From: Afifella marina DSM 2698 | GTDB taxonomy: Bacteria > Pseudomonadota > Alphaproteobacteria > Rhizobiales > Afifellaceae | Reading direction: 5' to 3' | NCBI RefSeq assembly: GCF_900102695.1 | Contig: NZ_FMVW01000006.1 | Location: 124,001-188,000 of the forward strand | DNA: 64,000 nucleotides | Shown: positions 62,496 to 64,000 of the stretch, piece after piece | Position numbering within the stretch: the stretch's first letter is position 1 | Layout: each line of letters opens with the position of its first letter | The notes under the pieces: generated by a model | Databases searched by the model: none | What the model was told of the DNA's origin: nothing | The model's input: the letters and a program-made list of their open reading frames with translations, nothing else | Made by a program: the position numbers and the translations under genes

Positions 62496-64000
62496 ATGTC
62501 GAAAACGATGCCGCTGGCGGTTTTGTGGCTTCTGGCCACCACCGCCACGCTGCTGCTGATCATGCAGCCCATCAGCATCGAGGCACAATTCGTCATGGGC
62601 GTAGCGGCCGTCGGCGGGATGGCGGCCGTGTGGATGTTCAGCAAGGAAGGCGTCTGGCGCCAAGTCTTTCTGGCGCTCGCGACGGCGGTGGTGCTGCGCT
62701 ACGTCTACTGGCGCACGACCTCGACGCTGCCGCCGATTTCGGAACCGATCAACTTCGTTCCAGGCTTTCTCGTCTACCTCATGGAGATGTTCTCAGTGCT
62801 GATGCTGTTCATCAGCCTGTTCATCACGGCCGACCCTTTGGAAAGGAAGCGGGCGCGCCAACTGCGGGATGCGGAGCTTCCGACCGTCGACATCTTCATT
62901 CCGACCTACAACGAAGACAAAAGCCTTCTCGCCACCACCATCGCGGCAGCGCTCGCGATGGATTATCCGCATGAGAAAAGACAGGTCTGGCTGCTCGACG
63001 ACGGTGGCACCGAGCAGAAGGTCAACAATCCCGACCCGAACGTCTCAGTCCCCGCCAAGCGCCGGCGTGCGGAACTGCAGCGGCTTTGCGCGCAGCTCGG
63101 CGCCCACTACCTCACCCGCGAGCGCAACGAACACGCGAAGGCCGGCAACCTCAACAACGGTCTCGACTGCTCCACCGCCGATCTGATCGTGGTCTTCGAC
63201 GCCGATCACGGCCCGGTCCGCTCGTTCCTGCGCGAAACCGTCGGTCATTTCGCCGACGATCCGCGTCTCTTCCTGGTGCAGACGCCGCACTTCTTCCTCA
63301 ATCCGGATCCGCTTGAACGCAACCTCTCGACCTTCGAGCGGATGCCATCGGAAAACGAGATGTTCTACTCCGTGATCCAGAAGGGTCTGGACAAGTGGAA
63401 CGCGGCCTTCTTCTGCGGTTCGGCGGCCGTGCTTCGGCGTGCAGCGCTCGAGGAGACAGGCGGCTTTTCCGGCGTCTCCATCACCGAAGATTGCGAGACG
63501 GCGCTTGAACTTCATTCCCGCGGATGGAACAGCCGTTATGTCGACATCCCGCTGATCGCCGGTCTGCAGCCCGAAAACTTCGTCTCCTTCATCGGCCAGC
63601 GCTCGCGCTGGTGCCGCGGCATGGTGCAGATCCTGATGCTGAAGAACCCGCTCTTTAAGCGGGGACTTCGACTGGAACAGCGGATTGCCTATCTCTCCTC
63701 GTCGCTTTTCTGGCTGTTCCCGCTGACGCGCCTCACCTTCATGGTGGCGCCGCTGCTCTACATCATCTTCTCGCTGCAAATTTACGAAGCGAGCTTCCGC
63801 GAGTTCGTCGGCTACACCGTCGCCTACATGGCTGTGAACATCATGCTGCAGAGCTATCTCTACGGCAGGCTGCGCTGGCCCTGGGTGTCGGAACTCTACG
63901 AATACGTGCAGTCGGTCTATCTGGGGCGGGCGATTCTGAGCGTCGTCGTCAATCCGCGTGCGCCGACGTTCAACGTCACCGCGAAAGGCCAGACGAGCGA
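62496..64000 (+). CDS. bcsA: Cellulose synthase catalytic subunit BcsA (5' part, runs off window)
   Basis: This is a membrane glycosyltransferase that polymerises UDP-glucose into cellulose. About 501 residues are present and the frame is still open at the window edge. Membrane segments lie at about residues 5-45, 50-70 and 80-110. The GT2 domain shows the DDG, FDADH and TED motifs and the QRSRWCRG signature. A c-di-GMP-binding PilZ domain would be expected beyond the edge. GGAGAGG precedes the ATG at 62496. Confidence 0.94.
   Translation, partial: MSKTMPLAVLWLLATTATLLLIMQPISIEAQFVMGVAAVGGMAAVWMFSKEGVWRQVFLALATAVVLRYVYWRTTSTLPPISEPINFVPGFLVYLMEMFSVLMLFISLFITADPLERKRARQLRDAELPTVDIFIPTYNEDKSLLATTIAAALAMDYPHEKRQVWLLDDGGTEQKVNNPDPNVSVPAKRRRAELQRLCAQLGAHYLTRERNEHAKAGNLNNGLDCSTADLIVVFDADHGPVRSFLRETVGHFADDPRLFLVQTPHFFLNPDPLERNLSTFERMPSENEMFYSVIQKGLDKWNAAFFCGSAAVLRRAALEETGGFSGVSITEDCETALELHSRGWNSRYVDIPLIAGLQPENFVSFIGQRSRWCRGMVQILMLKNPLFKRGLRLEQRIAYLSSSLFWLFPLTRLTFMVAPLLYIIFSLQIYEASFREFVGYTVAYMAVNIMLQSYLYGRLRWPWVSELYEYVQSVYLGRAILSVVVNPRAPTFNVTAKGQTS

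Overview
The window is high-GC DNA with dense, short-spaced operons. Several features point to an alphaproteobacterium, probably of the Hyphomicrobiales (inference from gene content, no phylogeny was run): UgpC-, Aot- and Pot-type ABC transporter sets, an aerobic-pathway cobF, serralysin-type RTX proteins, alanine dehydrogenase with a divergent Lrp/AsnC regulator, and bcsA. No tRNA, rRNA, insertion sequence, phage gene or CRISPR array was seen.

Region 1 (about 0.3-25 kb) is a bacterial microcompartment (BMC) locus for coenzyme-B12-dependent 1,2-propanediol breakdown. A long minus-strand operon runs pduU, pduV, pduA, pduB, pduC, pduD, pduE, pduG, pduH, a BMC-H gene with a long acidic tail, pduL, a flavoprotein, a EutN/PduN vertex gene, pduO, pduP and, after a 402-bp gap, a membrane protein. 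Divergent from it is a plus-strand set: a zinc alcohol dehydrogenase, an acetate/propionate kinase and eutJ. No PduQ, PduS, PduT, PduM, PduX or PduF homologue is seen. The expected flow is propanediol to propionaldehyde, then either to propanol (alcohol dehydrogenase) or via propionyl-CoA and propionyl-phosphate (PduP, PduL) to propionate plus ATP (kinase). Candidate encapsulation helices are visible on many cargo proteins, including unusual C-terminal ones on the alcohol dehydrogenase and on PduH. Convergent with the operon is a true pyruvate formate-lyase pair (pflB-pflA) next to a HexR-like regulator, with a perfect HexR-type operator upstream of pflB. At the far end a PocR-domain histidine kinase and an AraC-type response regulator lie under a well-preserved cobalamin riboswitch. 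That regulatory layout is the most interesting feature of the window.

Region 2 (25.4-33.2 kb) is a sugar or amino-sugar import and catabolism cluster: UgpC-type ATPase, ROK kinase and SIS isomerase/deaminase on the minus strand; ROK regulator, binding protein and two permeases on the plus strand. Two related 12-bp operator candidates sit at the two operon promoters. Region 3 (33.3-36.2 kb) holds nicotinamidase, an Lrp/AsnC regulator, alanine dehydrogenase and a small hypothetical gene. Region 4 (36.7-41.3 kb) has two convergent RTX proteins, a beta-helix protein and a serralysin-like zinc protease, with related C-terminal secretion ends.

Region 5 (41.6-54.7 kb) is dominated by an arginine transaminase pathway cluster: aruI-aruH-like genes, a TetR regulator, a four-gene basic amino acid ABC transporter, an M20 amidohydrolase and an aldehyde dehydrogenase. 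It is flanked by a PotD-PotB-PotC-like transporter with no adjacent ATPase. Region 6 (54.7-64 kb) holds an NAD(P)-binding protein, a multi-spanning membrane protein, a complete four-gene Pot/Afu-type ABC transporter, cobF and the 5' part of bcsA, which runs off the window.
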